This document shows positions 15,495-23,369 of a stretch of DNA of 64,000 bases, in pieces (the stretch's first letter is position 1; every line of letters begins with the position of its first letter). The notes under the pieces were generated by a model. The model made no database searches, was not told the DNA's origin, and saw only the letters and a program-made list of their open reading frames with translations. The translations under genes were made by a program, and so were the position numbers. The stretch comes from a virus, in the IMG/VR virus record IMGVR_UViG_3300005466_000026, positions 1 to 64,000 of that record. The stretch is one strand, 5' to 3'.

Positions 15495-15654
15495 CAGAGG
15501 CAGATCGATGGACCTGGAGCTGATCAAGTCGCTGACCTACGCGCATCGCGTGCTGAGCGACTCGACGAGACCGTCGGCGGACCGCGCGGACCCCGCTGCC
15601 CACATAGAGGCGCTGATCATGCTGGAGGTGAAGAAGGTGCTGGTGGAGAACTGA
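15487..15654 (+). CDS. Hypothetical helical protein
   Basis: 55 residues: MADRGRSMDLELIKSLTYAH, then a second helix IEALIMLEVKKVLVE. A two-helix protein that overlaps the preceding gene by 8 bp. Function unknown. Confidence 0.55.
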   Translation: MADRGRSMDLELIKSLTYAHRVLSDSTRPSADRADPAAHIEALIMLEVKKVLVEN

Positions 15655-15655
15655 C

Positions 15656-15868
15656 ATGGGACACTATGATGATCTGTACGCAGAGACCGAGCGCGAGGAT
15701 CGGGCGAGAACCGCTCGGGAGGCCGCCAGCCTCTCGAGCAGGCACAGGGTCCCGGTCCTGAGCCGAAGCACGTTCAGGGTTCTCGGCGTCTGCGAAACCT
15801 GCGCTAATCTGGTGTACTCAGTTCCGAACTGGGGATGTCGGAGCCACTTCTGTCCCCACAAGCCGTAG
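15656..15868 (+). CDS. Cys/His mini-protein
   Basis: 70 residues. The N-terminal half is charged and helical. The C-terminal half has CETCANL, then CRSHFCPHK, a probable zinc site. It starts 1 bp after the previous stop. Function unknown. Confidence 0.55.
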   Translation: MGHYDDLYAETEREDRARTAREAASLSSRHRVPVLSRSTFRVLGVCETCANLVYSVPNWGCRSHFCPHKP

Positions 15869-15884
15869 ACGAGAGGAGAGCCAC

Positions 15885-16304
15885 ATGGACGCAGAGGTCC
15901 GAGGAGTCATCAAGGTGTGCGCGTCGGTGTTCGCGATAGTCGTCGTGATCATCGGCTCGGGAATGGCGGGATGTCCCGTCTACAACGTCTGGTCGGCCGG
16001 ACTGGCCGGTCAGGCTCAGCTGCGACAGGCCGAGCAGAACCGACAGATCAAGGTTCAGGAGGCGCACGCGACGCTGGAGGCCAGCAAGCTCCTGGCGCAG
16101 GCCGAGATCGAGCGGTCGAAGGGCGTGGCCGAGGCGAACAAGATAATCGCCGGTGGACTGGGAGGTCCGGAGGGATACCTTCGCTACCTCTACATCCACG
16201 CCATGAGCGAGAACAAGAACACGCAGTACGTCTACATCCCGACAGAGGCCGCGATGCCCGTTCTAGAGGCGCGTCCGAAGCCGTGGATCAGGGGACCGCA
16301 GTGA
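15885..16304 (+). CDS. Membrane protein with SPFH/prohibitin-like helix
   Basis: 139 residues: one N-terminal membrane helix (about 8-30, with a Cys in GMAGCP that could also be a lipobox-like site), then a long Ala/Glu/Gln-rich helix (QAQLRQAEQNRQIKVQEA and AEIERSKGVAEANKII) of the kind found at the end of SPFH/prohibitin proteins. Similar short proteins occur in many phages; their role at the host membrane is not settled. GAGAGG precedes the ATG. Confidence 0.65.
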   Translation: MDAEVRGVIKVCASVFAIVVVIIGSGMAGCPVYNVWSAGLAGQAQLRQAEQNRQIKVQEAHATLEASKLLAQAEIERSKGVAEANKIIAGGLGGPEGYLRYLYIHAMSENKNTQYVYIPTEAAMPVLEARPKPWIRGPQ

Positions 16305-16531
16305 TCTGCATTCTGAGATACGCGTCCTCTCCGGTCGAGACGTGGGTCGGCACGGGTCCCGTCAGGGGAGAGCTGATAGGATGGATCATCTCGACGGACG
16401 TGGACGACGCCCGTCGGCAGGCTCACATGGCCGGAGAGAAGGATCTCGCGGAGCTGCTGTACAGACTGACCTTCATGCCGAGGCCCGGACGATACGACCT
16501 CGGGCCCGAGTTCGTGATGCTGGTGACGTGA
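16301..16531 (+). CDS. Hypothetical protein
   Basis: 76 residues from a GTG overlapping the previous stop. It combines a beta-rich N-terminus (VICILRYASSPVETWVG) with one central helix. No family recognised. Confidence 0.55.
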   Translation: MICILRYASSPVETWVGTGPVRGELIGWIISTDVDDARRQAHMAGEKDLAELLYRLTFMPRPGRYDLGPEFVMLVT

Positions 16532-16680
16532 TGGAAGAGATAGTCGGAGGCCTGATCGGCGTCGCGGTGGGAGGAGTACTGGTATTCCTCATCTGCGAGG
16601 CCGTCAGCAGATATCTGATCCGGCGAGAGTTCCCGGAGAAGAGAGTAGAGGACTACTTCTGGTGGAGGAGCGAGGAATGA
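16531..16680 (+). CDS. Single-pass membrane mini-protein
   Basis: 49 residues: one glycine-rich membrane helix (IVGGLIGVAVGGVLVFLIC), then a charged tail. The start shares its A with the preceding TGA. Function unknown. Confidence 0.55.
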   Translation: MEEIVGGLIGVAVGGVLVFLICEAVSRYLIRREFPEKRVEDYFWWRSEE

Positions 16681-16886
16681 GCGAGCACGAGGAGCTGGAC
16701 GACCTGATAAGGCGGAGATGGACGGAGCTGGGATGGAAGCCGCCGCACAGATGGGACTACGAGTTCCCGAGCAACACCTGGGAGGAGATGCGCTGGTTCG
16801 TGCGATGGCCGCTGCTGATGGGGACGCTCGTTCTCTTCGGCGTGCTGCTCTCGCTGCCGTTCGTGGCTCCTTGGTGGCCGCGATGA
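16677..16886 (+). CDS. Membrane-anchored small protein
   Basis: 69 residues with an acidic, Trp-rich N-terminal half and one C-terminal membrane helix (LLMGTLVLFGVLLSLPF), ending PWWPR. The start is in an ATGA overlap. Function unknown. Confidence 0.55.
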   Translation: MSEHEELDDLIRRRWTELGWKPPHRWDYEFPSNTWEEMRWFVRWPLLMGTLVLFGVLLSLPFVAPWWPR

Positions 16887-17242
16887 GGTGCGTGGAGGAG
16901 TGTCCGTACGTGCAGACCGAGTGCGACAACTCGCCGATGTGTCCAGGAAGGGAGACGACCATGACGACTCTGCTCAGCGTGACCACGAAGGACGGCAAGT
17001 ACACGGTGACCCAGGAGCAGGGCGGACGCGTTCGTCTTCTGCGACACGGAGAGCCGTGGCCAGCGGGCGAGATGGCCTACGTCGGGTCCGGTCTCGTGCT
17101 GGCCTTGGCCTACGAGCTGGAGGCGGCCAGAGCCGCGCTGCGCTTCTACGCCGATCCGGCGAGCAGAGTACCCGAGGACGACACGCCGCTCAACCGCGAC
17201 GGCGGACGAAGAGCGCGCGAGGCGCTGGGAGTAGAGCCATGA
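16883..17242 (+). CDS. Hypothetical protein with N-terminal Cys cluster
   Basis: 119 residues if started at the ATGA overlap (16883), giving a four-Cys N-terminus (CVEECPYVQTEC, then C). The alternative ATG at 16961 has a better ribosome-binding site (AGGAAGGGAG) and would remove it. The rest is a small beta sheet (VTQEQGGRVRLLRHG) and a helix. Start undecided, function unknown. Confidence 0.55.
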   Translation: MRCVEECPYVQTECDNSPMCPGRETTMTTLLSVTTKDGKYTVTQEQGGRVRLLRHGEPWPAGEMAYVGSGLVLALAYELEAARAALRFYADPASRVPEDDTPLNRDGGRRAREALGVEP

Positions 17243-17418
17243 GACTGGTCGAGTTCAACTATCCGACGGGAACTCCCGTCCTGATCAACGTCGAGCGAGT
17301 CGTCTCACTGGAGCCGACTGCTATGGGAAAGTTCACTCTGATGCGATGCGACGACGCGTACTACACGCTGGCAGCAGAGATGGAGACGGTGAGGCGAAGA
17401 CTGGAGGAAGAACCATGA
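17239..17418 (+). CDS. Hypothetical small beta protein
   Basis: 59 residues: MRLVEFNYPTGTPVLINVER, then TLMRCDDAYYTLAAEMETV. A compact beta-beta-alpha layout resembling flagellar-FlbD-like or DUF-type mini-proteins, but the match is too weak to name. ATGA-coupled on both sides. Confidence 0.55.
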   Translation: MRLVEFNYPTGTPVLINVERVVSLEPTAMGKFTLMRCDDAYYTLAAEMETVRRRLEEEP

Positions 17419-17537
17419 GATATCTCACGGATCTAGTGTGGATCGGGAACACGCTGTATCCCAGATGGTTCGTGTTCATGGTGATCGCTGCTATCATTAT
17501 TCTCATATCAGGAGCACTTTCATGGCTGACGAGGTGA
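17415..17537 (+). CDS. Single-pass membrane mini-protein
   Basis: 40 residues with one helix (FVFMVIAAIIILISGALSWL) preceded by a Trp/Tyr-rich segment. ATGA-coupled to the upstream gene. Function unknown. Confidence 0.55.
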   Translation: MRYLTDLVWIGNTLYPRWFVFMVIAAIIILISGALSWLTR

Positions 17538-17716
17538 AAGTTCACGTGGATCTGGCGGACGTAGACCCCGCGATTCCGCAGGTCGATCGCTGTCCGGAGC
17601 ATCCGGACGCCGAGCCCGAGATGGGATACGGAGCCGCAGGCGGAGGCATGGGCGTCTACGTCTACTGCAGCGTCTGCGGCACCATGCTGAGCAAGACGCA
17701 GGACGAGGGAGCTTAA
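17522..17716 (+). CDS. Acidic zinc-binding mini-protein
   Basis: 64 residues: acidic N-terminus, CPEHPDAEP, then a Gly-rich turn and YCSVCGTML. The C/H and CxxC pairs suggest one zinc site. It overlaps the preceding gene by 16 bp. Function unknown. Confidence 0.55.
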   Translation: MADEVKVHVDLADVDPAIPQVDRCPEHPDAEPEMGYGAAGGGMGVYVYCSVCGTMLSKTQDEGA

Positions 17717-17718
17717 AC

Positions 17719-18117
17719 ATGGAGCAGGAAGCACCAGTCGCCTCGGTGACACTTCACCAGATGACTCTCACGCCGGATCTTCTCTACGGATGGCGAGCCG
17801 ACGACAGCGGCGCATACGTCGATCTGGTCCGCAGATGCTTCGTGGTGGAGATGAGAGCTCTCCTGGATCTCGGCGACCAGGAGGACCCGAGCGTGCCTCG
17901 CGTCGCCACGATCAAGTGCAATCGTGTAGGTCTTGGTCTGTGGTTCACCACGGATCATCCGCGACTGCGCTACGCCTACAAGTGCCGAAGCATAGACTCG
18001 GCCCAGATAGACGTGATCGGCGACGCCGCGCTGTTCGAGGAGGACCTCAGCGGCGACTGGAAGAGAGTAGTCACGTCCCAGGTGGCGAGAAAGCAGCTGA
18101 GGAGACCGCATGTCTAA
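17719..18117 (+). CDS. Hypothetical protein
   Basis: 132 residues, alpha/beta, with no recognised motif (SVTLHQMTLTPDLLYGW, then IKCNRVGLGLWFTTDHP). It overlaps the next gene by 8 bp. Confidence 0.6.
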   Translation: MEQEAPVASVTLHQMTLTPDLLYGWRADDSGAYVDLVRRCFVVEMRALLDLGDQEDPSVPRVATIKCNRVGLGLWFTTDHPRLRYAYKCRSIDSAQIDVIGDAALFEEDLSGDWKRVVTSQVARKQLRRPHV

Positions 18118-18316
18118 GAGAGTAGTCGACCTGAAGAAGTACGGAGCGATAGGCGACGGCGTGACCGACGACACCGACGCGGTCGCGCGAGCCGTCAGGG
18201 CGGTCAAGAGATCGGGCGGCACGCTGCTCCTCCCGGTGGGGACGTATCTGATCAGAGGCCCGATAGACTTCCCAGGACCCAAGAAGAAGAAGCAGCGAAG
18301 GAAGAGGCGGTCGTGA
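18110..18316 (+). CDS. Truncated pectate-lyase-3-like fragment
   Basis: 68 residues. DLKKYGAIGDGVTDDTDA, then a helix and GGTLLLPVGTYLIRGPI, match the opening turn of the pectate_lyase_3 beta-helix used in tailspikes, where the complete domain is several hundred residues. Here it ends at once in a basic tail (KKKKQRRKRR). Either a degraded remnant of a spike gene or a free capping module. It is inside the small-gene block rather than the virion block. Confidence 0.65.
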   Translation: MSKRVVDLKKYGAIGDGVTDDTDAVARAVRAVKRSGGTLLLPVGTYLIRGPIDFPGPKKKKQRRKRRS

Positions 18317-18501
18317 CGGAGGCCGAGAGAAGAGAGCTGCAGGACGTGGCCGACGGCGTGCTGCCGATCGACATGAGATCAGAGAAGAGACGCGTGAGGC
18401 TGAAGATCTACGGCCTCGCGTGGCGCGAGCTGTACTACCCGTGGACTTGGCACCTGACGGACGAGGGCCGAGAGATCTTAAACCAGAGGAGAGAAGCATG
18501 A
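18313..18501 (+). CDS. Hypothetical protein
   Basis: 62 residues from a GTG in a GTGA overlap. Charged N-terminal helix, then WRELYYPWTWHLTDEGREIL, which resembles the end of a winged-helix protein. Function not recognised. Confidence 0.5.
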   Translation: MTEAERRELQDVADGVLPIDMRSEKRRVRLKIYGLAWRELYYPWTWHLTDEGREILNQRREA

Positions 18502-18743
18502 GGAAGAAGTCAGCGACGAAGAAGATCAACGCGGTGATGAACACCTTCAAGGCGCGAGCCGACTCGGATCTGCTGCTGTGCAGAGCCGTGGTGGCTGCGC
18601 ACAACGAGCTGATCCAGGCGATAGCCAGAGCAACCTCGGCCGGACTTCGCGTCGAGGCCGGGCGCGACCTGGGAACGCCGATCCAGGTCTACAGACCGAT
18701 AACGCAGGAGACGCACGACAGACTGTCCAAGCTGGCCACGTGA
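18498..18743 (+). CDS. Hypothetical basic helical protein
   Basis: 81 residues with a Lys/Arg-rich N-terminus and two long helices. ATGA-coupled to the preceding gene. No family recognised. Confidence 0.55.
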   Translation: MRKKSATKKINAVMNTFKARADSDLLLCRAVVAAHNELIQAIARATSAGLRVEAGRDLGTPIQVYRPITQETHDRLSKLAT

Positions 18744-18756
18744 GGAGACTGGAGCC

Positions 18757-18939
18757 ATGAAGAAGCTGAGATCTGTTCTCAGAAGGATCCTGTGCAGTCA
18801 TCGCTGGAGCGCGTGGAGGAGGGACGATCCGTACCTGCGAGCAGTAGACTACTTCGACATGCTCCGGCTGGCGAGCGAGGGTCCTCGTCTGGTCTCCACC
18901 TGCGAGAAGTGCAGCAAGACGAAGACGAGGCGAACATGA
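18757..18939 (+). CDS. Basic mini-protein with C-terminal CxxC
   Basis: 60 residues: MKKLRSVLRRILCSHRWSAW, then CEKCSKTKTRR. A C/H plus CxxC pattern could bind one zinc ion. GGAG is upstream of the ATG. Function unknown. Confidence 0.55.
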   Translation: MKKLRSVLRRILCSHRWSAWRRDDPYLRAVDYFDMLRLASEGPRLVSTCEKCSKTKTRRT

Positions 18940-19205
18940 AGACCATGATCACCATCATAGCTGGCGACGGACGCAGACACGCCGCTGCCAGCTTCGAGGT
19001 AGATCTCAGATGGCTGGCGCTCAAGCCGGAGGAGGTCGACAGAATGCCGCGCTTCCGCTGTCGCTATCTTTGCAACATAATGATGAGCGATCCTCTCGGT
19101 CACTTTCAGTACTTCGCCGAGAACAGAGGACTGAAGGGCAGACCGAAGAGTCGCGGCAGCAGACTAGCGACCAGACGCAGACGAACGATAGCCAAGAGGA
19201 GATGA
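18936..19205 (+). CDS. Hypothetical basic protein
   Basis: 89 residues. The N-terminal two thirds looks folded (MKTMITIIAGDGRRHAAASF), and the last 25 residues are strongly basic, so nucleic acid binding is possible. ATGA overlap with the upstream gene. Confidence 0.55.
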   Translation: MKTMITIIAGDGRRHAAASFEVDLRWLALKPEEVDRMPRFRCRYLCNIMMSDPLGHFQYFAENRGLKGRPKSRGSRLATRRRRTIAKRR

Positions 19206-19208
19206 GCC

Positions 19209-19730
19209 ATGACGCTAGAGATCCCGACCCGACGCGGCTTCGTCGGCGGACTGCTGGGACTTATCGCCGCTCCCGCGATAGTCAGAGCCAGCAGTCTGAT
19301 GCAGATACGAGGAGAGCCGCTGATACTCACTAGTCCACTGCCGCTGATCGGCGAGCAGACCAGCCAGTTCATGGTCACTGAGCTGCAGATGAGCAGTCTG
19401 CTCGACAGCATGTCTCAGTTCAGGGCCAAGCTGGTGGAGGTCACCGGAGTAGACAGAGCTATGCTGCAGCCGGTCAAGCGCGTCGACATCTTCGACAGCA
19501 TGTCCTTCACGCACGTGATGAAGAGAGGCACCGTCAGCTCCCACGGCTGCCACGGAGACTATCGCAGAACGCAGCTCATCGACGCTCCGAGGCGCGAGGT
19601 CACCGTGGAGGGGAGCTGCGAGCTGCTCGGGATGCTCCGAGCGGGCGACGTGGTGACCGTGGACAATCTTCCGGGCGGAGAGACCCGATACACGATCCCC
19701 CGGTCAGCCGGGGGGAGGAGGGAGACGTGA
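19209..19730 (+). CDS. Tat-signal exported protein
   Basis: 173 residues. TRRGFVGGLLGLIAAPAI at 7-24, followed by VRASS, is a twin-arginine signal with a probable cleavage site after about residue 27. The mature part is unassigned; it contains one Cys pair (HGCHG and GSCEL) and ends in a small beta domain. Export as a folded protein would place it in the periplasm. The 3-prime end carries a 7-bp GC hairpin (19697-19714). Confidence 0.6.
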   Translation: MTLEIPTRRGFVGGLLGLIAAPAIVRASSLMQIRGEPLILTSPLPLIGEQTSQFMVTELQMSSLLDSMSQFRAKLVEVTGVDRAMLQPVKRVDIFDSMSFTHVMKRGTVSSHGCHGDYRRTQLIDAPRREVTVEGSCELLGMLRAGDVVTVDNLPGGETRYTIPRSAGGRRET

Positions 19731-19894
19731 GGGAGACGGATTTCTGGAGAGCCAGCTTCCTGGCTGGATGGGTAGTCGCGAGACTGGCAGACGGAGAGAT
19801 CTGGCGAGCGACGTATATCCTATTTGCTGGATTGTTTCTCATGGTACTTCTCAGACCTATCGACGAGGTGATCAAGAGGAGATCTCAGACGTGA
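19727..19894 (+). CDS. Membrane protein
   Basis: 55 residues from a GTG in a GTGA overlap: two hydrophobic segments (FLAGWVVARL and YILFAGLFLMVLL), with a basic end. Function unknown. Confidence 0.5.
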   Translation: MRETDFWRASFLAGWVVARLADGEIWRATYILFAGLFLMVLLRPIDEVIKRRSQT

Positions 19895-20118
19895 GAGTAC
19901 ACTGCGACGAGTGCGGCAGGGACTTCGAGAATAGATACCGAAGCACGCTCTGTCCCCATCGGGCGTTTCCCGCGAACGACGGGCGCAACAACTTCAAGAC
20001 GCATCCTGAGGCGTTCATCTCTGGTGGCTCCGGCGTCTGTCCGGGATGCGGCAGCAACAACACCTTCGTCAGCGAGGCCGGGATCCCCAACTGCCACGAC
20101 TGCGGGTTCACGCCGTGA
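19891..20118 (+). CDS. Double zinc-ribbon protein
   Basis: 75 residues with three Cys-rich sites: CDECG, then C..H, then CPGCG and CHDCG. This is enough for two zinc ribbons. GTG start in a GTGA overlap. A nucleic-acid-binding role is likely for the fold but is not shown. Confidence 0.6.
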   Translation: MRVHCDECGRDFENRYRSTLCPHRAFPANDGRNNFKTHPEAFISGGSGVCPGCGSNNTFVSEAGIPNCHDCGFTP

Positions 20119-20300
20119 GCAGCAAGCCGCAGCCGAGCTTCAGCGTCATGGGGAACCGTCCCACAGGGCGCTTCCGGATACGCATCGCCATGTTCTTCTT
20201 CCCTGTCGTCGAGGAGCTCTGGGAGAACCGCGACGGCGAGTTTAGATGGAGGCGTCTGTCCTGGATGCACTCCGTGGAGTTCGAGGAGAAGAAGCTATGA
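20115..20300 (+). CDS. Hypothetical protein
   Basis: 61 residues from a GTG overlapping the previous stop. Basic beta-type sequence (RFRIRIAMFFFPVVEELWE). No family recognised. Confidence 0.5.
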   Translation: MSSKPQPSFSVMGNRPTGRFRIRIAMFFFPVVEELWENRDGEFRWRRLSWMHSVEFEEKKL

Positions 20301-20677
20301 AGCGACTGAAGGTCATAGGCGGACATCACGACGGGCAGTACGTCTCGATGGAAGACTACGAGAAGATCACTCGCCTGCCAGAGCGGAGGTCCACGTCCGC
20401 GGCCATGATGGGCAGCTTCCAGGAGTCGCCGACGATAGAGGACTCCGTGAGACTGCACGTCTACACGGTTCACAAGATGAGCTTCGCGAAGGGAGACTCG
20501 GTGGAGGTGCTGCTCCCCGAGGGCGGAGGCGGGATACCTGCGGCCCTCCGTCTGCTCGTCGAGAAGCACGGCGAGTACTCCGCCTCCGCGAGCGCGAGGA
20601 GGATGCTGGCTCGCAGAGTCAGGGAGCTGGAGGAGCAGATCGCGCTTCTGCTGGGATCGAGAGGAGACAGGAGATGA
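20297..20677 (+). CDS. Hypothetical protein with C-terminal coiled coil
   Basis: 126 residues. The N-terminal half begins MKRLKVIGGHHDGQYVSM, a short beta-hairpin pattern seen in small phage proteins. The C-terminus is a helix (RRVRELEEQIALLLG). ATGA overlaps at both ends. Function unknown. Confidence 0.55.
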   Translation: MKRLKVIGGHHDGQYVSMEDYEKITRLPERRSTSAAMMGSFQESPTIEDSVRLHVYTVHKMSFAKGDSVEVLLPEGGGGIPAALRLLVEKHGEYSASASARRMLARRVRELEEQIALLLGSRGDRR

Positions 20678-20991
20678 CGACGAGAAAGGTCTACGTTCTG
20701 GTGAAGGGTCAGGGCGAGTACTCCGATCGCAGCGAGGAGCCGTATCGGGTCTATCTCAGCGAGGAGAGGGCCAAGGCGGCCATGACGGCGGCCGAGAGGA
20801 TCTCTGACTCCGTCGTCAACGATTTCTCCGGCATGGGGATGATGACCTACGAGGAGCGTCGCGAGAAGTATCTCGTCGCCAAGAAGGCCGCGCTGGCGGA
20901 GTACGAGAAGCTCGGCTTCACCGGACTGGACGAGGATGGTCTGGACGGCGACGAGGACTGGGCGCTGCACGAGGTGGAGCTGGTAGAGTGA
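20674..20991 (+). CDS. Hypothetical acidic protein
   Basis: 105 residues: KVYVLVKGQGEYSDRSEEPY, then YLSEERAKAAM, resembling small phage proteins that begin with a beta-hairpin and an ERA helix. The C-terminus is very acidic. Function unknown. Confidence 0.55.
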   Translation: MTTRKVYVLVKGQGEYSDRSEEPYRVYLSEERAKAAMTAAERISDSVVNDFSGMGMMTYEERREKYLVAKKAALAEYEKLGFTGLDEDGLDGDEDWALHEVELVE

Positions 20992-21167
20992 GCGAGAGGA
21001 CCATCTGCGTCTGCGCGTGCTGCGGCGACGTGTTCGTCACGACGGTGACCGACGAGGAGGCGATGCTGGAGTTCACGATAGACTTTCCAGACGAGAATCC
21101 GGCAGACGTGGTGACGGTCTGCGACGACTGCTACGAGGCGCTGACCGAGAAGAGGACCGCGCAGTGA
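20988..21167 (+). CDS. Zinc-ribbon mini-protein
   Basis: 59 residues with CVCACCGD near the N-terminus and CDDCYEA near the C-terminus, an interrupted four-Cys zinc ribbon. The start and end are both in GTGA overlaps. Function unknown. Confidence 0.55.
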   Translation: MSERTICVCACCGDVFVTTVTDEEAMLEFTIDFPDENPADVVTVCDDCYEALTEKRTAQ

Positions 21168-21883
21168 GGCCGATCGAGAAGATCAGGAAGATGCTGGCGC
21201 TGGCTCGCGACCGCGGAGCCACCGAGCAGGAGGCCGCGTCCGCGATGGCGATGGCGTCGAAGCTGATGATGGAGCACGACGTCAGCGAGGAGGAGCTCGA
21301 GAGGCCGCCGGACGGAGGGGAGCTCTGGCACAGCGAGCTGATCGCGACAGAGGGATCAGCCTGGAGGCTTCTGGTGGCTCACGCGGTCGGCGAGCTGCAC
21401 GCCTGCAGAGTTCTGGTGACGAACGAGGGAGCGAGTCTTCTGTTCGCGTCCGGGAGAAGGCTGAACGTCGGCGCCGCAGGCGAGACCTATCCCTATCTCT
21501 GCGAGCAGATACTCAAGATGCTGGAGGAGAGGAGGGAGACTCCTCAGCGGCGAACTGTCTCGTACAGCGGACCCAACTTCTTCGGCACCTTCAGCGCCGA
21601 CACCACCTTCAGCTGGGGAGGATCCAGCGACTTCGATCGCACGTTCATGGAGGGCTGCGCTGCGCGGCTGGTCGAGCGAGCGAAGGAGATCGTCAAGCAC
21701 AACAGACTGGAGATTCCTCCGTCTCAGGCGCTGATGGTCATCGACAGTCCTCTGGACGAGGTCGATCGCGTGTTCCAGAAGGCGGGCATCCAGAAGAAGG
21801 AGGTTCGGGTCAGCGCCGGATCCGGCACCGGAATGGGAATGATGGACGCCGACAGGATCAAGATCAAGAGGGAGATAGAGTGA
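21164..21883 (+). CDS. DUF2786-containing protein
   Basis: 239 residues from a GTG in a GTGA overlap. The N-terminus, KIRKMLALARDRGATEQEA, then KLMMEHDVSEEEL, is the DUF2786 signature. The second half resembles the region that follows DUF2786 in phage proteins (FMEGCAARLVERAKE). Function unknown in general. A second DUF2786 protein is encoded at 34693-35445 on the other strand. Confidence 0.8.
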   Translation: MRPIEKIRKMLALARDRGATEQEAASAMAMASKLMMEHDVSEEELERPPDGGELWHSELIATEGSAWRLLVAHAVGELHACRVLVTNEGASLLFASGRRLNVGAAGETYPYLCEQILKMLEERRETPQRRTVSYSGPNFFGTFSADTTFSWGGSSDFDRTFMEGCAARLVERAKEIVKHNRLEIPPSQALMVIDSPLDEVDRVFQKAGIQKKEVRVSAGSGTGMGMMDADRIKIKREIE

Positions 21884-22158
21884 TGCCGGACGTAGTCTTC
21901 AGACAGATAACGATGCAGCAGCAGCGTCTGCCGGACGGGACTCTCAGACTAGTAGTTCTGGGCAGATGGCCGTCGCACGTCAGAGCAGCGCTGAGTTTTC
22001 TCAGCGGGAGCTACGTGACCGTCGAGGAAGACGGCTGCGTCAAGATCACCGTCGACAACGGATGGGCGAGGTACCGACCGATGAAGAGTCAGCCGAGCGA
22101 CGCGTCCTACATGCAGCTCGAGAGAGTGGCGTACGAGAACAGAGGAGAGCAGAGATGA
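21883..22158 (+). CDS. Hypothetical protein
   Basis: 91 residues, mixed beta and helix (LRLVVLGRWPSHVRAALSFL). TGATG coupling upstream and ATGA coupling downstream. No family recognised. Confidence 0.55.
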   Translation: MPDVVFRQITMQQQRLPDGTLRLVVLGRWPSHVRAALSFLSGSYVTVEEDGCVKITVDNGWARYRPMKSQPSDASYMQLERVAYENRGEQR

Positions 22159-22613
22159 CCGAAACTAGCAGAAGAGAGTTCATCCAGTATCTGGCCTGCG
22201 TGGCCGCAGCGTCCTCGCCGCTTCCGGCGACGGCGGAGGCGTTCGCGCAGTACTACGAGGCCAACACTCCGCACGTCGACAGGCTGGTGGCCGTCGACGA
22301 GATCTTCCTGTCGGGGACTGCGAGCAGAGGATTCCCGCTGATATTCGATCTGTTCAAGAACGACAAGATGGTGGTGCCCTACGCGATCAATCTGTTCGGC
22401 GGCATCATGAGAATATACTTCGGACCAGACCAGAAGATCGTGGCCGGAGAGAGCGACATATTCTGGCAGATGCGCAGGATCGGCGGTCTGGAGTTCGACG
22501 ACGACGAGTTCTCCTTCAGTCACGTCGTCGGACACGTGACCTACATCGGCATGGACAAGGTCAGACGCTACGCTCAGTTCACCAAGCCGCAGGGCTCAAT
22601 CATAGACCCGTAG
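22155..22613 (+). CDS. Tat-signal exported protein
   Basis: 152 residues. SRREFIQYLACVAAASS at 5-21 is a twin-arginine motif plus hydrophobic core, with a likely cleavage near PATAEAFA. The mature part (about 120 residues) has no recognised family. It is not obviously related to the other Tat protein of this block (19209-19730) outside the signal. Confidence 0.6.
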   Translation: MTETSRREFIQYLACVAAASSPLPATAEAFAQYYEANTPHVDRLVAVDEIFLSGTASRGFPLIFDLFKNDKMVVPYAINLFGGIMRIYFGPDQKIVAGESDIFWQMRRIGGLEFDDDEFSFSHVVGHVTYIGMDKVRRYAQFTKPQGSIIDP

Positions 22614-22623
22614 GAGAAGCGCC

Positions 22624-23049
22624 GTGATACTCAGAACGTGCACGCTGCAGGACGCCCCTCTGCTGGAGGCCTGGGATCCCGAGGGCGAGATGTGGGTCGG
22701 GGACAAGACGGAGTTTCTGGCTGACAGGGTCGGCGATCGTAATCTCTGCATGCTCGTCGGCGAGAACGCGGTCGGCAGATATCCTCTCGCGTGGGGAGCG
22801 ATCAAGCTGGAGCCAGACTGCTTCGTCCTCGCGTGGTTCGTCGCGCCGCTGTTTCGTCGGTCTGGACGCGGTCTCAAGCTGGCCAGGATGCTGGTCGACA
22901 TGGTAGAAGACAGCTACGGACCTATCAAGGCTAGGATCAACGCGAACCGTCCCTACTCCGAGCGGATAGCCGTTCGTCTCGGGATGGTGCCGGAGGGCGG
23001 ACTGCTGGAGACCGGAGAGAAGTGGTGGGTGCTGAGAGGGAGGTCGTGA
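22624..23049 (+). CDS. GNAT-like acetyltransferase
   Basis: 141 residues from a GTG with AGGAG upstream. It has the order beta-alpha-beta of GNAT: DCFVLAWFVAPLFRRSGRGLKLARML contains an R/Q-x-x-G-x-G-like loop (RRSGRG) before the motif A helix, and the end, NRPYSERIAVRLGM, fits motif B. GNAT proteins transfer acetyl from acetyl-CoA to amines; the substrate is unknown. GNATs also occur in DNA hypermodification clusters, but this one is far from the modification genes. Confidence 0.65.
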   Translation: MILRTCTLQDAPLLEAWDPEGEMWVGDKTEFLADRVGDRNLCMLVGENAVGRYPLAWGAIKLEPDCFVLAWFVAPLFRRSGRGLKLARMLVDMVEDSYGPIKARINANRPYSERIAVRLGMVPEGGLLETGEKWWVLRGRS

Positions 23050-23369
23050 TGGGACACCAGCCGAGACCCAGACTCAGCGAGTACGGAAACCTGATGCCGC
23101 AGCCTGCTCCAGGATCCGAGGAGGAGAGATGGCAGAAGATCTACCAGCGTAGAAGAGACGTTCTTGCTGCCGTCATCGCCGTCGTGGTCCTGGTCGTGCT
23201 GGTGGGCATCCCGCTGACGATCCTGTTCGAGAAGCAGAGTGAGTACGACAAGTTCCGAGCTGAGAGAACGCTGATCAAGATCTGCGCCGACGGCACGCGC
23301 ATCTACGAGTGGAAGGGAGAGCCTATGCTGAGCGACTTCACGAGAGTCAAGAGGGAGGCGTGCCAGTGA
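23049..23369 (+). CDS. Bitopic membrane protein
   Basis: 106 residues: a Pro-rich N-terminus of 40 residues, one helix (VLAAVIAVVVLVVLVGIPLTIL), then a small folded domain of about 40 residues with two Cys (ICADGTRIYEW, then EACQ) that would be periplasmic. Coupled to the GNAT gene by TGATG. Function unknown. Confidence 0.6.
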   Translation: MGHQPRPRLSEYGNLMPQPAPGSEEERWQKIYQRRRDVLAAVIAVVVLVVLVGIPLTILFEKQSEYDKFRAERTLIKICADGTRIYEWKGEPMLSDFTRVKREACQ

